Source: Mesorhizobium sp. PAMC28654
GTDB lineage: Bacteria > Pseudomonadota > Alphaproteobacteria > Rhizobiales > Rhizobiaceae
Assembly (NCBI RefSeq): GCF_020616515.1
Contig: NZ_CP085135.1
Span: forward strand, 2,852,001-2,916,000
DNA: 64,000 nucleotides
Reading direction: 5' to 3'
The notes under the pieces: generated by a model
Seen by the model: only the letters and a program-made list of their open reading frames with translations
Told to the model about the DNA's origin: nothing
Databases searched by the model: none
Shown here: one piece after another, positions 44,491 through 53,099 of the stretch
Layout of the letters: each line of letters opens with the position of its first letter
How positions within the stretch are numbered: position 1 is the first letter of the stretch
Position numbers and translations under genes: made by a program

Positions 44491-45999
44491 TCAGTCAGCG
44501 CGTTTCTCCATCGACTCGAGCGCATTGGCGAGGCGCTGTTCCTCGCCGTAGTAGCGGGCGCGATCCCAGAAATGCGGCCGCCCAATGCCTGTCGAGACAT
44601 GCTCGCCCGTCAGCCTGCCATTCGCATCCTCGCCCTTGATATTGTAGAGAACGAGATCCTGCGTGATGATGACGTCGCCTTCCATGCCGATCACCTCGGT
44701 GATGTGGGTGATGCGCCGCGATCCATCGCGCAAACGGGCAGCCTGGATGATCACGTCCACCGAGCCAACCACGATCTCGCGCACGGTCTTCTGCGGCAGC
44801 GTGTAGCCGCCCATCGCGATCATCGATTCGATACGGTTCAGGCATTCACGCGGGCTGTTGGAGTGGATCGTTCCCATAGAGCCGTCATGGCCGGTGTTCA
44901 TGGCCTGCAGGAGATCGAACACTTCGGGTCCGCGCACTTCGCCGACGATGATGCGTTCAGGGCGCATGCGCAGGCAGTTCTTGACGAGGTCGCGCATGGT
45001 TACCTCGCCCTCGCCCTCCAGGTTGGGCGGGCGGGTTTCCAGACGCACGACATGCGGCTGCTGCAATTGCAGTTCGGCCGAATCCTCGCAGGTGATGACG
45101 CGCTCTTCGCGGTCGATATAGTTGGTCAGGCAATTGAGCAACGTCGTCTTGCCGGAGCCGGTACCGCCCGAGATGACGATGTTGCAGCGTACACGACTGA
45201 TGATCTTGAGAACTTCGGCCCCTTGCGGCGAAATAGCGCCGAACTTGACCAGCTGATCGAGCGTCAGCTTGTCTTTCTTGAATTTTCGGATGGTGAGCGC
45301 GGCACCATCGATGGAGAGCGGCGGCGCGATGACGTTGACACGAGAGCCATCCGGTAGGCGCGCGTCGCAGATAGGGCTTGATTCATCGACGCGGCGGCCA
45401 ACCTGGCTGACGATGCGCTGACAGATGTTGAGGAGCTGCTGGTTGTCGCGAAACCGGATGCCGGTCTGTTCGACCTTGCCATTGACTTCGATGTAGACGT
45501 TCTTGGATCCGTTGACCATGATGTCGGCGATGTCGTCACGGGCGAGCAGAGGCTCCAGCGGCCCGTAGCCCAGTACGTCATTGCAGATATCCTCGAGCAG
45601 TTCTTCCTGCTCGGCGATCGACATCGCGAAATTCTTGATCGCGATGATATCGTTGACGATATCGCGAATTTCCTCGCGCGCGCTTTCGGGGTCGAGCTTG
45701 GCCAGCTGCGACAGATCAATCGTGTCGATGAGCGCGGAGAATACCTGGCTCTTGGTGTCGTAGTAGCTCTCGCTGCGCTCGCGCTGAACCTTTTTGGATT
45801 CAGGCGCCAATGGCGGCGCCTCGACCGCGCGGCGGGCAGGCGGCGTGGCGGACGCGCCTGGCGGCATGGGCGCCCCGGGCCGGGCAAGAACGCCCGTTTC
45901 CGCGACGTTCGCAGACGCGGGCGCGACAGGCGCGGGTGCCGGCTGACGGAACTCCGGATTGAACCGGCTACCGTCGTCACTGCCTCTTTTACCAAACAT
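44491..45999 (-). CDS. cpaF: CpaF/TadA, Flp pilus assembly ATPase
   Basis: A 502-residue hexameric secretion ATPase of the TadA/VirB11 group. A Pro/Ala-rich N-terminus (about 1-75) precedes the N domain. The ATPase domain has Walker [13 protein letters not shown] (about 285), an Asp box, the Walker B region [14 protein letters not shown] and the His box [12 protein letters not shown]. It powers pilin polymerisation at the TadB/TadC platform. It lies 29 bp after cpaE and 29 bp before tadB in the same direction. Confidence 0.95.
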   Translation of the reverse strand: MFGKRGSDDGSRFNPEFRQPAPAPVAPASANVAETGVLARPGAPMPPGASATPPARRAVEAPPLAPESKKVQRERSESYYDTKSQVFSALIDTIDLSQLAKLDPESAREEIRDIVNDIIAIKNFAMSIAEQEELLEDICNDVLGYGPLEPLLARDDIADIMVNGSKNVYIEVNGKVEQTGIRFRDNQQLLNICQRIVSQVGRRVDESSPICDARLPDGSRVNVIAPPLSIDGAALTIRKFKKDKLTLDQLVKFGAISPQGAEVLKIISRVRCNIVISGGTGSGKTTLLNCLTNYIDREERVITCEDSAELQLQQPHVVRLETRPPNLEGEGEVTMRDLVKNCLRMRPERIIVGEVRGPEVFDLLQAMNTGHDGSMGTIHSNSPRECLNRIESMIAMGGYTLPQKTVREIVVGSVDVIIQAARLRDGSRRITHITEVIGMEGDVIITQDLVLYNIKGEDANGRLTGEHVSTGIGRPHFWDRARYYGEEQRLANALESMEKRAD

Positions 46000-46028
46000 G
46001 TTCGACTACCAATTTCGCCACTGAAGCG

Positions 46029-47318
46029 TCACTTCTTGCTACGCGATAGCTTGCCGAGGAGGTTGCCAAGACCCGCTTTTTTCTTCGGCCTGATTTCGCT
46101 GCGCCCGGTCAGGACATGGGCAATTTCGTTGATCGTGCCGACGGCCGGATTCTCGGCGTCCATCTCGCCGAGCATGCGCCCGTTGTTGGCCGCGTTGCCA
46201 AACAAAAGCGGGTCGAAGGCGATGACAGACATCGGCGAAAGGCCGAGCGGCTCGGCGAAGTCGGACGCCGATATTTCCGGACGCTTGGGCACACCGGCCT
46301 GATTGATGATCAGCTTCGGCGGCGGATCGTTCGGACGCAGCCGCTTGAGCATGTCGACAAGATTCTTGGTGTTGCGCAAATTGGCCAGTTCCGGCGTGGC
46401 CGTGATGACGATCTCGTCGGCCTTGACCAGTGTGTTCTTGGTCCAGCCTGTCCATATGTGCGGAACATCGAGCACCAGGAGCGGCACGCTGCGCTGCGCC
46501 GTGTCGATCAGCTGCGTGAAGGCTTCGGGATCGAAATCATAGACCCGCTCGAGCGTGGACGGTGCCGCCAGCAAGGAAAGATGTTCGGCGCACTGGGCCA
46601 GCAACCGGTCGAGATAGACTTCATCGACGCGCTCCGGCGAAAATACGGCCTCGGCGATGCCTTGTGCCGGATCCTGATCGAAATTGATGTTGGCCGTTCC
46701 GAAAGCCAGGTCGAGATCCGCGACAATCACTTCGGACTTGAACAGCGACGACATCGCCCAGGCCACATTGTGGGCAATGGTCGAGGAGCCGACGCCGCCC
46801 TTGGCGCCGATGAACGCGATCGAGCGGCCGATTGGCTCCGCCTCGGGATCAACAAAGATCGAAGATATGACGCTGACGATGTCGGCCATGGATACGGGGG
46901 CGATTACATACTCCGAAATGCCCGAGCGAATGAGTTCACGGTAAAGGCCGACATCATTGTAGTGGCCGATCACCACGACCTTCGACGTCGGATCACAATA
47001 TTCGGAGAGCTGGGCCAATTGCTCCAGCAACTGCTTCGGCTCGCTGCGCGACTCCAGCAAGATGAGATTGGGCGTCGGCGCCGACTGGTAGAATTCGATG
47101 GCGGTGGCGACACCCCCCATGTGAACCTTCAGATGCGCCTTCGCCATGCGGCGATCCTCGCCGGCGCGCTCGACCGGATTGGCAACGCCCTCGGTCTCGC
47201 AAAAAGCCTGGATCGATATACGCGGGATCGGCCGCAGGGCCTGCATGGCGGCAACATCCTGCGGCGACGTTTCGCCCCCATCCACCTCGGCGTCGTAAGC
47301 AAGATTGCTCATTGTCAT
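46029..47318 (-). CDS. cpaE: CpaE/TadZ, pilus localisation ATPase
   Basis: A 429-residue protein with an N-terminal receiver-like domain (about 60-155; NLILLESRSEP, VVVIGHYNDVGLYRELI) and a C-terminal ParA/MinD-type ATPase domain (about 165-400). The latter has a deviant Walker A IGAKGGVGSSTIA and EVIVADLDLAFGTANINFD. TadZ proteins place the Tad machine at the cell pole, which fits with podJ elsewhere in the window. It lies 21 bp after cpaD. Confidence 0.93.
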   Translation of the reverse strand: MTMSNLAYDAEVDGGETSPQDVAAMQALRPIPRISIQAFCETEGVANPVERAGEDRRMAKAHLKVHMGGVATAIEFYQSAPTPNLILLESRSEPKQLLEQLAQLSEYCDPTSKVVVIGHYNDVGLYRELIRSGISEYVIAPVSMADIVSVISSIFVDPEAEPIGRSIAFIGAKGGVGSSTIAHNVAWAMSSLFKSEVIVADLDLAFGTANINFDQDPAQGIAEAVFSPERVDEVYLDRLLAQCAEHLSLLAAPSTLERVYDFDPEAFTQLIDTAQRSVPLLVLDVPHIWTGWTKNTLVKADEIVITATPELANLRNTKNLVDMLKRLRPNDPPPKLIINQAGVPKRPEISASDFAEPLGLSPMSVIAFDPLLFGNAANNGRMLGEMDAENPAVGTINEIAHVLTGRSEIRPKKKAGLGNLLGKLSRSKK

Positions 47319-47339
47319 GCTCTTTCCGTGACCTGGGAC

Positions 47340-48077
47340 TTAGTACGTCACTTCCGAGTTGCCGAGGAACTCGTTCGAAATGCCTCTGGCGCGGTAGACA
47401 TCGATGACGTTGCCGCGATTTTCCGCATCGATGTCGGTGGACTTGCGCGGCCCGAGCAGATCGGCGGGATTGGCCATCTGGGCGGCGAGGTTGTTCTGAT
47501 ACGAACAGCCGAAATCAGCGTAGTGCTTGTTTTCCGACGTCTCCAGCAGATCTTCAGGCCAGCGTCCGCATTTGTCAGTCTGCGCTTTCACCGCGACAAA
47601 GGAGACACGGACCGGCGCGGAGGCTTCGGCGGAGGCCGATTGATAAGAGGTCATCACGATCCGCTTCCGATTGATGCCGCTGGCTGCCGCAAGCTTGCCG
47701 AAATCGCGACCGGCCACCAACGCGGCGACTTCGTTGGCCGAGCCAAGCGGGATCGCTATCGTGAGTGCGGGGGCCGCGCTCTTGTCGTAGCCGTCAAGGA
47801 AGCCCAGAAGTGTGTCGCGCTGATAGCCTGTCATGCCGCGATCGCCGGCACCTACCGGAAGATCGATCTTCTGGTTCTTCTCCGCGATTATGATGGGGTG
47901 GTTGGTGCGGTAGTCGTCCGGAATCGAGCCAACCGTGATGCTGTCTCGCCTGGCGCAACCGGCCAGAAGTACAGTCGCGGCGATCGCCACGACCGGGATA
48001 GCCCGCAAGAATAAACGCGAACGGCTGGATCGCGTCGTTGCGGCGATCGTCCTTGCCTTCGACATTGACTGAGACAT
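47340..48077 (-). CDS. cpaD: CpaD, pilus assembly lipoprotein
   Basis: A 245-residue outer-membrane-associated protein of the CpaD family. The signal peptide ends in lipobox VLLAGC (Cys near 34). The body carries the family pattern DYRTNHPIIIAEKNQKIDLPVG and a C-terminal CGRWPEDLLETSENKHYADFGCSYQNNLAAQ (in two parts). ATG 48077 is chosen because GGGGA precedes it and the signal peptide then begins correctly; the open frame extends further upstream without resemblance. It follows cpaC by 13 bp. Confidence 0.92.
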   Translation of the reverse strand: MSQSMSKARTIAATTRSSRSRLFLRAIPVVAIAATVLLAGCARRDSITVGSIPDDYRTNHPIIIAEKNQKIDLPVGAGDRGMTGYQRDTLLGFLDGYDKSAAPALTIAIPLGSANEVAALVAGRDFGKLAAASGINRKRIVMTSYQSASAEASAPVRVSFVAVKAQTDKCGRWPEDLLETSENKHYADFGCSYQNNLAAQMANPADLLGPRKSTDIDAENRGNVIDVYRARGISNEFLGNSEVTY

Positions 48078-48090
48078 GTCCGTTCCCCGC

Positions 48091-49623
48091 TTACTTGTAG
48101 ATGAAACCGACAACGCCGTGGTAGCGGCCATTGGGCTTGTCCGTTTGCATGGTGCCGTAGACACGATTGACGCGGCCAAGGAACATGCCGGCGCCGTCGC
48201 TGGCGGCGTTGAAATTGTCGTCTGGCTTGGCAAGTTCGTTGCGTGCCACCGGCCTTGTTAGATAAGGCGTGATGATGATGACCAGCTCGGACTCGTTGCG
48301 CACGAAGTCCCGGCTGCGAAACAGCGTGCCAAGCACGGGGATCTTTGTCAGTCCGGGCAAACCGGCGATGGATTGTCTGATATCGTCGCGAACGAGACCG
48401 GCGATCATCATGGAGCCACCGGAGGGCAGTTCCACGGTGGTATCCGCCAGGCGTTTGCGAATTGACAGCAGAGTCGTGCCAGGCAATGAACCGGCGCCCT
48501 CGAGCGTCGTTGCGCCTTCGGTTGTCGGCTCGGAAACCGACGTCCTCACCTTAAGGCTGATGCGGCCCGCGGACAGCACGACCGGTTGGAATTCAAGCCC
48601 AATACCGTATTCGATCTGACTGTTGGTGTATGTGACCTGGCCCGTCTGATTGTCGGTGGAAACGTTGTTCGTTCGACCGGTGATAAGATTGAATTCGCCA
48701 CCGACTTTGAATGTGGCTTTTTCACCCGAAACCGCCGTCAATGTCGGCTCGGCCAGTGTCTTCATGACACCCGACTGTTCCATGGCATTGATATAGGCCT
48801 GCAGAGGTGAAGCAGCATTTCCAAGGGTGAGGCCTGAATACTGAGACAGCGGCTTGCCTAATCCGTATGATGGCGAACTCATCGCGCCATAGCTGATGCC
48901 GTTGGTGGTTGCATTGCCGACCATGTTGACGCCAAGCTGCTTCATGACCGATCGGCTGACCTCGGCGACGGTCACCTTCAGCGTCACCTGATCGTCGCCG
49001 ATGATCTGTAGCAGGTTGACGATCTTGCTGACTCGGCGCGTGGAGTCCGGATTGTTGATGTCGACCCCGCCTTGGGCCGAGCCGCCAGCGGCGGTCTGCG
49101 AATATTGTCCCGTCGTCGCTTCACCGCCTGATACGAAGATGGTCGCCAGATCGACGGCACGTTTGGCGTCCAGCGGGGTATCCACTTGACCCGTCAAAAC
49201 AACGTTGTCGTTCAGCAACTCGACCTTGATGGCCGATGTTGGAATGAACCGCTTGATATAGTCCTCCAGACCGGCAACGTCGCGTTCGACGGCCAGATCG
49301 AGACTGACGATCTGTTCGCCATTGGGACCGAAGACGAAGATGTTCGTTTCGCCTACGGCCTTGCCGAACAGATAGATGCGTCTTGAGGTCCGTGTGACGG
49401 CATCGGCCACGGCAGGGTTCGCGACAAGGATATCGTAGGCGTCACTAGGCAGGTCGATGACCACGGATTTGTTGAGGCCGAGTTTCACCTTCTGGGTGGC
49501 GGTGGAAGCCGTCACCTGTGCATTCTTGCCGGCTGCACTTGCCTCGACCAGGCCTTGCGAATTCGTCCCGACAAGCAACAATGCCGTGGCGACAAGGGCA
49601 GGGAATTTACGGTTTGGCCTCAT
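48091..49623 (-). CDS. cpaC: CpaC/RcpA, Flp pilus secretin
   Basis: A 510-residue outer-membrane secretin. After a signal peptide (to about residue 30) comes the pil_N domain (about 40-115; VVIDLPSDAYDILVANPAVADAV, split) and a BON-like domain. The secretin core follows (about 235-450), including EPTLTAVSGEKATFKVGGEF and the signature VELPSGGSMMIAGLV...LPGLTKIPVLGTLFRSR in parts. Its ATG overlaps the cpaB stop by 4 nt. A second gene for an isolated pil_N domain lies at 51946. Confidence 0.94.
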   Translation of the reverse strand: MRPNRKFPALVATALLLVGTNSQGLVEASAAGKNAQVTASTATQKVKLGLNKSVVIDLPSDAYDILVANPAVADAVTRTSRRIYLFGKAVGETNIFVFGPNGEQIVSLDLAVERDVAGLEDYIKRFIPTSAIKVELLNDNVVLTGQVDTPLDAKRAVDLATIFVSGGEATTGQYSQTAAGGSAQGGVDINNPDSTRRVSKIVNLLQIIGDDQVTLKVTVAEVSRSVMKQLGVNMVGNATTNGISYGAMSSPSYGLGKPLSQYSGLTLGNAASPLQAYINAMEQSGVMKTLAEPTLTAVSGEKATFKVGGEFNLITGRTNNVSTDNQTGQVTYTNSQIEYGIGLEFQPVVLSAGRISLKVRTSVSEPTTEGATTLEGAGSLPGTTLLSIRKRLADTTVELPSGGSMMIAGLVRDDIRQSIAGLPGLTKIPVLGTLFRSRDFVRNESELVIIITPYLTRPVARNELAKPDDNFNAASDGAGMFLGRVNRVYGTMQTDKPNGRYHGVVGFIYK

Positions 49624-50433
49624 TTCCTTGCTCCCACTTCGGAAACTTCGCCCGACTTGATCAGCCGAACCGTTCCCCGCCGTCCTTTTCCGGAAACGAG
49701 ATAATCCGCCTCATCCGAAATCTTTTCCTGCGTGTCCGTGATCGACCGCAATGCCAGCGTGAGGCGATCAGCCATCTGCTGGGCCACGGTAATGATCTCC
49801 GCTTGCTGCGGCGTCAGCTCCAGCGTGGCGGTCTGGCCAACCCTGGTCTTCTTGCCCTGCTCGTCTTCCTGAATGGTTTGATCGATCGCCAGGACGCGAA
49901 TGTTCTTGAGAATGGTCTCCGTGGTGAAGCCGGTACTGCCGCTGCCAGCATCGGCCCTGCGGGTCATGATGACGTCAACGAAATCATTTGGGAGAATAAA
50001 GCCGCCGGCCGATGTGTCAGCCGAGATGGCGGTTGCGACCGCCCGCATTCCGCTGGGCAGGATCGAGGACATGAAACTCTGTCCCTCGCCGATCAGCTTT
50101 GAGCGCCGCAGCGGCTCCCCGGTATACATCGCCATGCGGGCCACGGAGCCTTTCAGCTTCTCCAGAGCGTCAGGCTCGACGGCGCGGGTGATGAAATTCG
50201 CGTTGATGCCGTCCGCGGGCCAGGACTCCCAGCTGATATTGTTCTCAAGCTGATTGCCCATGGGCACATCACCCGAGAGCACCAGCACGTCCTGCAATGC
50301 AATCGCGGGTGCCTTGGGGCCGGAATCGAGAACGATTTGAGGCGGCGGCGCGGCCACCATATTTCGCGACATATCCTGCACCACCCGCCGCGGCCACCGC
50401 CACGCTCAGAATGATCAATCGGGATGCTGGCAT
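49620..50433 (-). pseudogene. cpaB: cpaB, Flp pilus assembly protein, frameshifted near 50365
   Basis: CpaB is a periplasmic SAF-domain protein with an N-terminal membrane anchor that works with the secretin. The anchor MPASRLIILSVAVAAAGGAG starts at ATG 50433 in one frame. The rest (PPPQIVLDSGPKAPAIALQD to the stop at 49620, SAF domain about residues 55-120) lies in another. The junction is at about 50363-50369, where GCGAAATATG would read as a continuous A-R-N-M if two bases (a CG) were restored. So this is a 2-bp deletion or a sequence error. An internal GTG at 50384 could give only an anchorless protein. Operon context (overlap with cpaC) is intact. Confidence 0.75.
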
Positions 50434-50529
50434 CTGTCCGAATCCTCGCCCTTGGCAAACCACCTAGCCAAGCCGGACTCTGCAGCGGCAATCGTCAAAA
50501 CAAGGTTAATGCAATGCTTACGATCGTGA

Positions 50530-50544
50530 TTAATTTAAGGTTTA
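50530..50544 (-). promoter_or_regulatory. CtrA-like motif upstream of cpaB
   Basis: TTAA (50530-50533), a 7-bp spacer and TTTA (50541-50544) match TTAA-N7-TTAA with one mismatch, about 100 bp before the cpaB start. CtrA controls pilus genes in Caulobacter; here this is by analogy. Confidence 0.4.
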
Positions 50545-50622
50545 CATAAATTAGCTGAAACAGCCTTCCAGCCGGAGAAAGAGCGGTCTTTCCCTTCATC
50601 AACTCCAGCAGTGTAACGGATA

Positions 50623-50723
50623 AAACGCGTCGCGCCGAAACGGATCCAGGCGACGCGCTTTAGGTCTTTGTTTTTATGCAGGTCGTTTTCCCAAAACCGA
50701 GGTCACTTTTGGGCGACATGCAT
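50623..50723. repeat. Composite palindromic repeat between cpaA and cpaB
   Basis: First unit: an ACGCGTCGC/GCGACGCG stem (about 50625-50660) followed by TTTAGGTCTTTGTTTTT. Second unit: ATGCAGGTCG (50676-50685) pairs with CGACATGCAT (50714-50723) with one mismatch, and CCCAAAA (50690-50696) pairs with TTTTGGG (50707-50713). The two-palindrome structure and about 100-bp length resemble the rhizobial RIME elements. Confidence 0.8.
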
Positions 50724-50735
50724 TCGATCGCGGGA

Positions 50736-51254
50736 TCAGGCAGCCAGTCTTGCGAGTGCCCACACCATCAACGGCGAATCCGGATAGGTGAGCAGCCCGC
50801 CAAGCCCAAGCGCTATGCCATAGGGAACACCTGTCGCCTCGTTGGCGAAGTGGCGAAGAAACGGGTTATGGCCCGTAAAGGCGGACAGCGGCGATTTACG
50901 GTAGAGGAGGATGGCAAGCGTCAGCAGCCCACCGATGAACGTCGAGGCGACGAGATATTCGACGAGATGGATGTTCAGTCCCATCCAGACGGCGGTGGCC
51001 GCCAGCAGTTTTGCATCGCCGCCGCCCATGCCTCCGAGCGCGAAGAGGCCGAACGTCACGACCAGCACCAGACCGCCAGCGGCAAAATGCCAGCCATAGG
51101 CTGCCCAATCCATGCCCGTCAGCGGCGCAACCAGTGCGAAAACGACCACCAGCAACACCGGAACACGGTTGGCGATCGTCATCGACAGCATGTCGGAAAT
51201 CGCTGCAAACAACATGCAAAACGGGAAGACAACGAAAATCAAGGCTTCAAGCAT
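50736..51254 (-). CDS. cpaA: CpaA/TadV prepilin peptidase
   Basis: A 172-residue inner-membrane aspartic protease (A24 family) that cleaves the Flp prepilin leader. Five or six hydrophobic helices are visible. The two catalytic aspartates are in the AISDMLSMTIANR segment (about residue 20) and in the GGGDAKLLAA motif (about 80). It is the small form without a methylase domain, as usual for Tad systems. ATG 51254 is preferred to an upstream in-frame TTG. It lies 153 bp after pilA in the same direction. Confidence 0.92.
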   Translation of the reverse strand: MLEALIFVVFPFCMLFAAISDMLSMTIANRVPVLLVVVFALVAPLTGMDWAAYGWHFAAGGLVLVVTFGLFALGGMGGGDAKLLAATAVWMGLNIHLVEYLVASTFIGGLLTLAILLYRKSPLSAFTGHNPFLRHFANEATGVPYGIALGLGGLLTYPDSPLMVWALARLAA

Positions 51255-51349
51255 TGGCCGGCGCCTGTTCAAACTCAACCTGGCGCGAGCCTAGGCGTGT
51301 TCGATTAACGATTGATGATGCCGAGAATTCAAAATGGTTGGTAACATGA

Positions 51350-51380
51350 AACAAGGGCCGCCAATGAGGCGGCCCTTGTT
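51350..51380 (-). terminator. Terminator-like hairpin after pilA
   Basis: A perfect 13-bp stem (AACAAGGGCCGCC, 51350-51362; GGCGGCCCTTGTT, 51368-51380) with a 5-nt loop lies 27 bp beyond the pilA stop. On the minus strand it ends in TTGTTTCA. It could end most pilA transcripts and give pilin excess over cpaA. Confidence 0.8.
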
Positions 51381-51407
51381 CTGGATAACCACCAGAAGTC
51401 GTAGATA

Positions 51408-51587
51408 TTAGCCGCCGGTAGCGCCGCTCACCGAAGTCGCGATCGTGCTGAACTTGGCGTTCAGGGCGTTGCCGAGCGAGCCGGCGCCGACCATGATGGC
51501 GAGTGCGATGAGAGCGGCGATCAGACCGTATTCGATAGCGGTCGCGCCGGATTCGTCCTTCACGAAACGTGCAATGAGATTAGACAT
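51408..51587 (-). CDS. pilA: Flp/Fap-type pilin
   Basis: A 59-residue prepilin, the major subunit of the Tad/Flp pilus. The short leader MSNLIARFVKDESG ends before the conserved ATAIEYGLIAALIALAIM (about 15-32), which has the invariant Glu at +5 and the Tyr after it typical of Flp pilins. Cleavage is expected after Gly14 by CpaA. The Gly/Ala/Ser-rich tail ends in GATGG. GGAG precedes the ATG. It is the first gene of the minus-strand pilus run and is followed by a strong hairpin. Confidence 0.95.
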   Translation of the reverse strand: MSNLIARFVKDESGATAIEYGLIAALIALAIMVGAGSLGNALNAKFSTIATSVSGATGG

Positions 51588-51945
51588 TTGAGAGCTCCTA
51601 CTCCACGTGTGTTACAGCACTTCCGTCAACTTCTCTTGGTGGTTGATCGGATGCTGCCAATCTAGGGAGAAGCTCTTTCGATCGGCTTAATAAACAGCCT
51701 TACCGATTCCTTTCCCGGTTCGAACATATTGCGTGGTTAACCGTGAACTAAGCACCGGCCATCGGCCTGAGTCTCGGCACGCTGGCGGCGAAAAGCACCG
51801 TTTCCTGATTCCGTGGAATGAACTTGGATGAACCGGTCGGCGCCGCGATGCCGATCCAAACACCGTCGGACGATCCGCCGCTTAACCGTTGGTTCACCAA
51901 TCTCGTTCATGTTCCGTTGAACAGTTGCTGCCGTGGAGCGCTACA
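51588..51945. promoter_or_regulatory. Divergent promoter region of pilA and the pil_N/tadE genes
   Basis: A 358-bp gap without a gene. TTAA-N7-CTAA at 51737-51751 (TTAG-N7-TTAACC on the minus strand) is within one base of the CtrA consensus, 150 bp before pilA. GANTC sites occur at 51705-51709, 51769-51773 and 51807-51811. The combination suggests cell-cycle-timed pilin expression, as in Caulobacter. This is inference from motifs. Confidence 0.5.
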
Positions 51946-52362
51946 ATGGCCAGGCCGAGATCGTCATTTCTAGTTGCCGCGCTTCTTGCCGCCCTTGTCG
52001 TGCCCGCCAAGGCCGGTGCCGGTATCGAAGTCACCATGAACCAGGCAAAGATCGTCAAATTGTCACGCGCGGCCGACACGATCGTTGTTGGCAACCCGGC
52101 GATCGCCGATGCCTCCGTACAAGATGCCTCGACGATCGTCCTGACGGGAAAGGGGTTCGGCGTTACAAACCTCGTCGTGCTCGATCAAGAAGGTAGCCCG
52201 ATCGTTGACGAGCAAGTCACTGTCGTGCGGCAGGCCGCATCGTCGGTGCGCATTTACAGGCGCGCCGAAATACAGACCTTGTCCTGTACTCCTTATTGCG
52301 AAAGCTCATACAAGAGCGATGCCGAGAAGGCCTCCGAAGCCGAGATGAGCACAGGCCGGTAG
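51946..52362 (+). CDS. Exported pil_N-domain protein (CpaC N-terminal domain homologue)
   Basis: A 138-residue secreted protein with a signal peptide (SSFLVAALLAALVVPAKAGA) and a single pilus-assembly N-terminal domain (about 28-110; VTMNQAKIVKLSRAADTIVV, VGNPAIADASVQD, GKGFGVTNLVVLD). It equals the N-terminal domain of the CpaC secretin without the pore. Two cysteines follow in CTPYC. GGAG precedes ATG 51946. It diverges from pilA and precedes two tadE-like genes, so it probably helps the secretin or pilus periplasmic assembly. Confidence 0.87.
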   Translation: MARPRSSFLVAALLAALVVPAKAGAGIEVTMNQAKIVKLSRAADTIVVGNPAIADASVQDASTIVLTGKGFGVTNLVVLDQEGSPIVDEQVTVVRQAASSVRIYRRAEIQTLSCTPYCESSYKSDAEKASEAEMSTGR

Positions 52363-52501
52363 GCGGCAGTCCAACCGGGAACGACGCTTCGGTTACCGGC
52401 AGCTTAAAGGGTTGCCGTCGAATTTAACGGTCATCCAAACCGGACCTCAATTGATTTGCGCTATTACTCCACCGATACGCATGAGATCGGCAGGAACGGG
52501 C

Positions 52502-53086
52502 ATGAGCGAAGACCCCAGACCCAAGCACGGCAAGCGCAAGGGACGAACAGGACTATTTGCCCGTTTCCTTCATAACCAGCGGGGCAGCACGGCGATCGAA
52601 TTCGCCATGCTGGCATTGCCATTCGCGCTTCTCGTCTTCGCCATCCTGGAGAGCTGTATTTCATTTGCCGGACAGGAAGTGATGGCCAACGCCACGGACA
52701 ACGTGGCGCGCCAGTTGCGAACGGGCCAGATACGGGCGGCCAATGTGACCGATACCTCGCTGAAGCAGATGATCTGCAGCCAGATGCAGATCATCGTCGC
52801 CCAGAACTGCCCGGGGCTGCTGGTGGACCTGCGCCAATATACGACATTCGCCGACGCCGCCGCGGCCGGGTTCAGCATCCAGACCGGAGATATCGTACTG
52901 ACAGGCACGTCGCCCACGACGTTCACGGTCGCTCCCGGCCCGTCAGAGTCCAAGAACATGCTGCGGGTTTTCTACAAATGGCCGATCATGACCGACTTCA
53001 TGGCCAAGTCGATGGCTAATCTCAACGGCGGCAACACGCTGCATTTCGCGTCGGTGACGTGGCAGAACGAGCCGTTCGACGACTAA
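52502..53086 (+). CDS. TadE-like pseudopilin
   Basis: A 194-residue minor-pilin-type protein. A basic N-terminus is followed by the TadE motif NQRGSTAIEFAMLALPFALL (about 26-45) with the conserved Glu and hydrophobic helix; the remainder is extracellular or periplasmic with a CSQMQIIVAQNC pair. TadE proteins are processed by the prepilin peptidase and act in pilus biogenesis. ATG 52502 has AGGA at suitable distance; 52481 and 52412 are other in-frame starts. It is 13 bp before a second TadE-like gene. Confidence 0.88.
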   Translation: MSEDPRPKHGKRKGRTGLFARFLHNQRGSTAIEFAMLALPFALLVFAILESCISFAGQEVMANATDNVARQLRTGQIRAANVTDTSLKQMICSQMQIIVAQNCPGLLVDLRQYTTFADAAAAGFSIQTGDIVLTGTSPTTFTVAPGPSESKNMLRVFYKWPIMTDFMAKSMANLNGGNTLHFASVTWQNEPFDD

Positions 53087-53099
53087 ACTTCATCTTTGT

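Larger units (their letters stand above)
50434..50735. other. cpaA-cpaB spacer with CtrA-like site and composite palindromic repeat
   Basis: About 300 bp without a gene. An AT-rich stretch just upstream of cpaB contains TTAA-N7-TTTA(C) at 50530-50544, near the CtrA consensus. A composite palindromic element follows at 50623-50723. The region probably carries a separate promoter for cpaB onward, so cpaA and the later genes may be uncoupled. Confidence 0.5.

Noticed and set aside
46116..48014. 632-codon open frame on the plus strand
   Set aside because: It is antisense to cpaE and cpaD in an intact operon; product lacks any family features.
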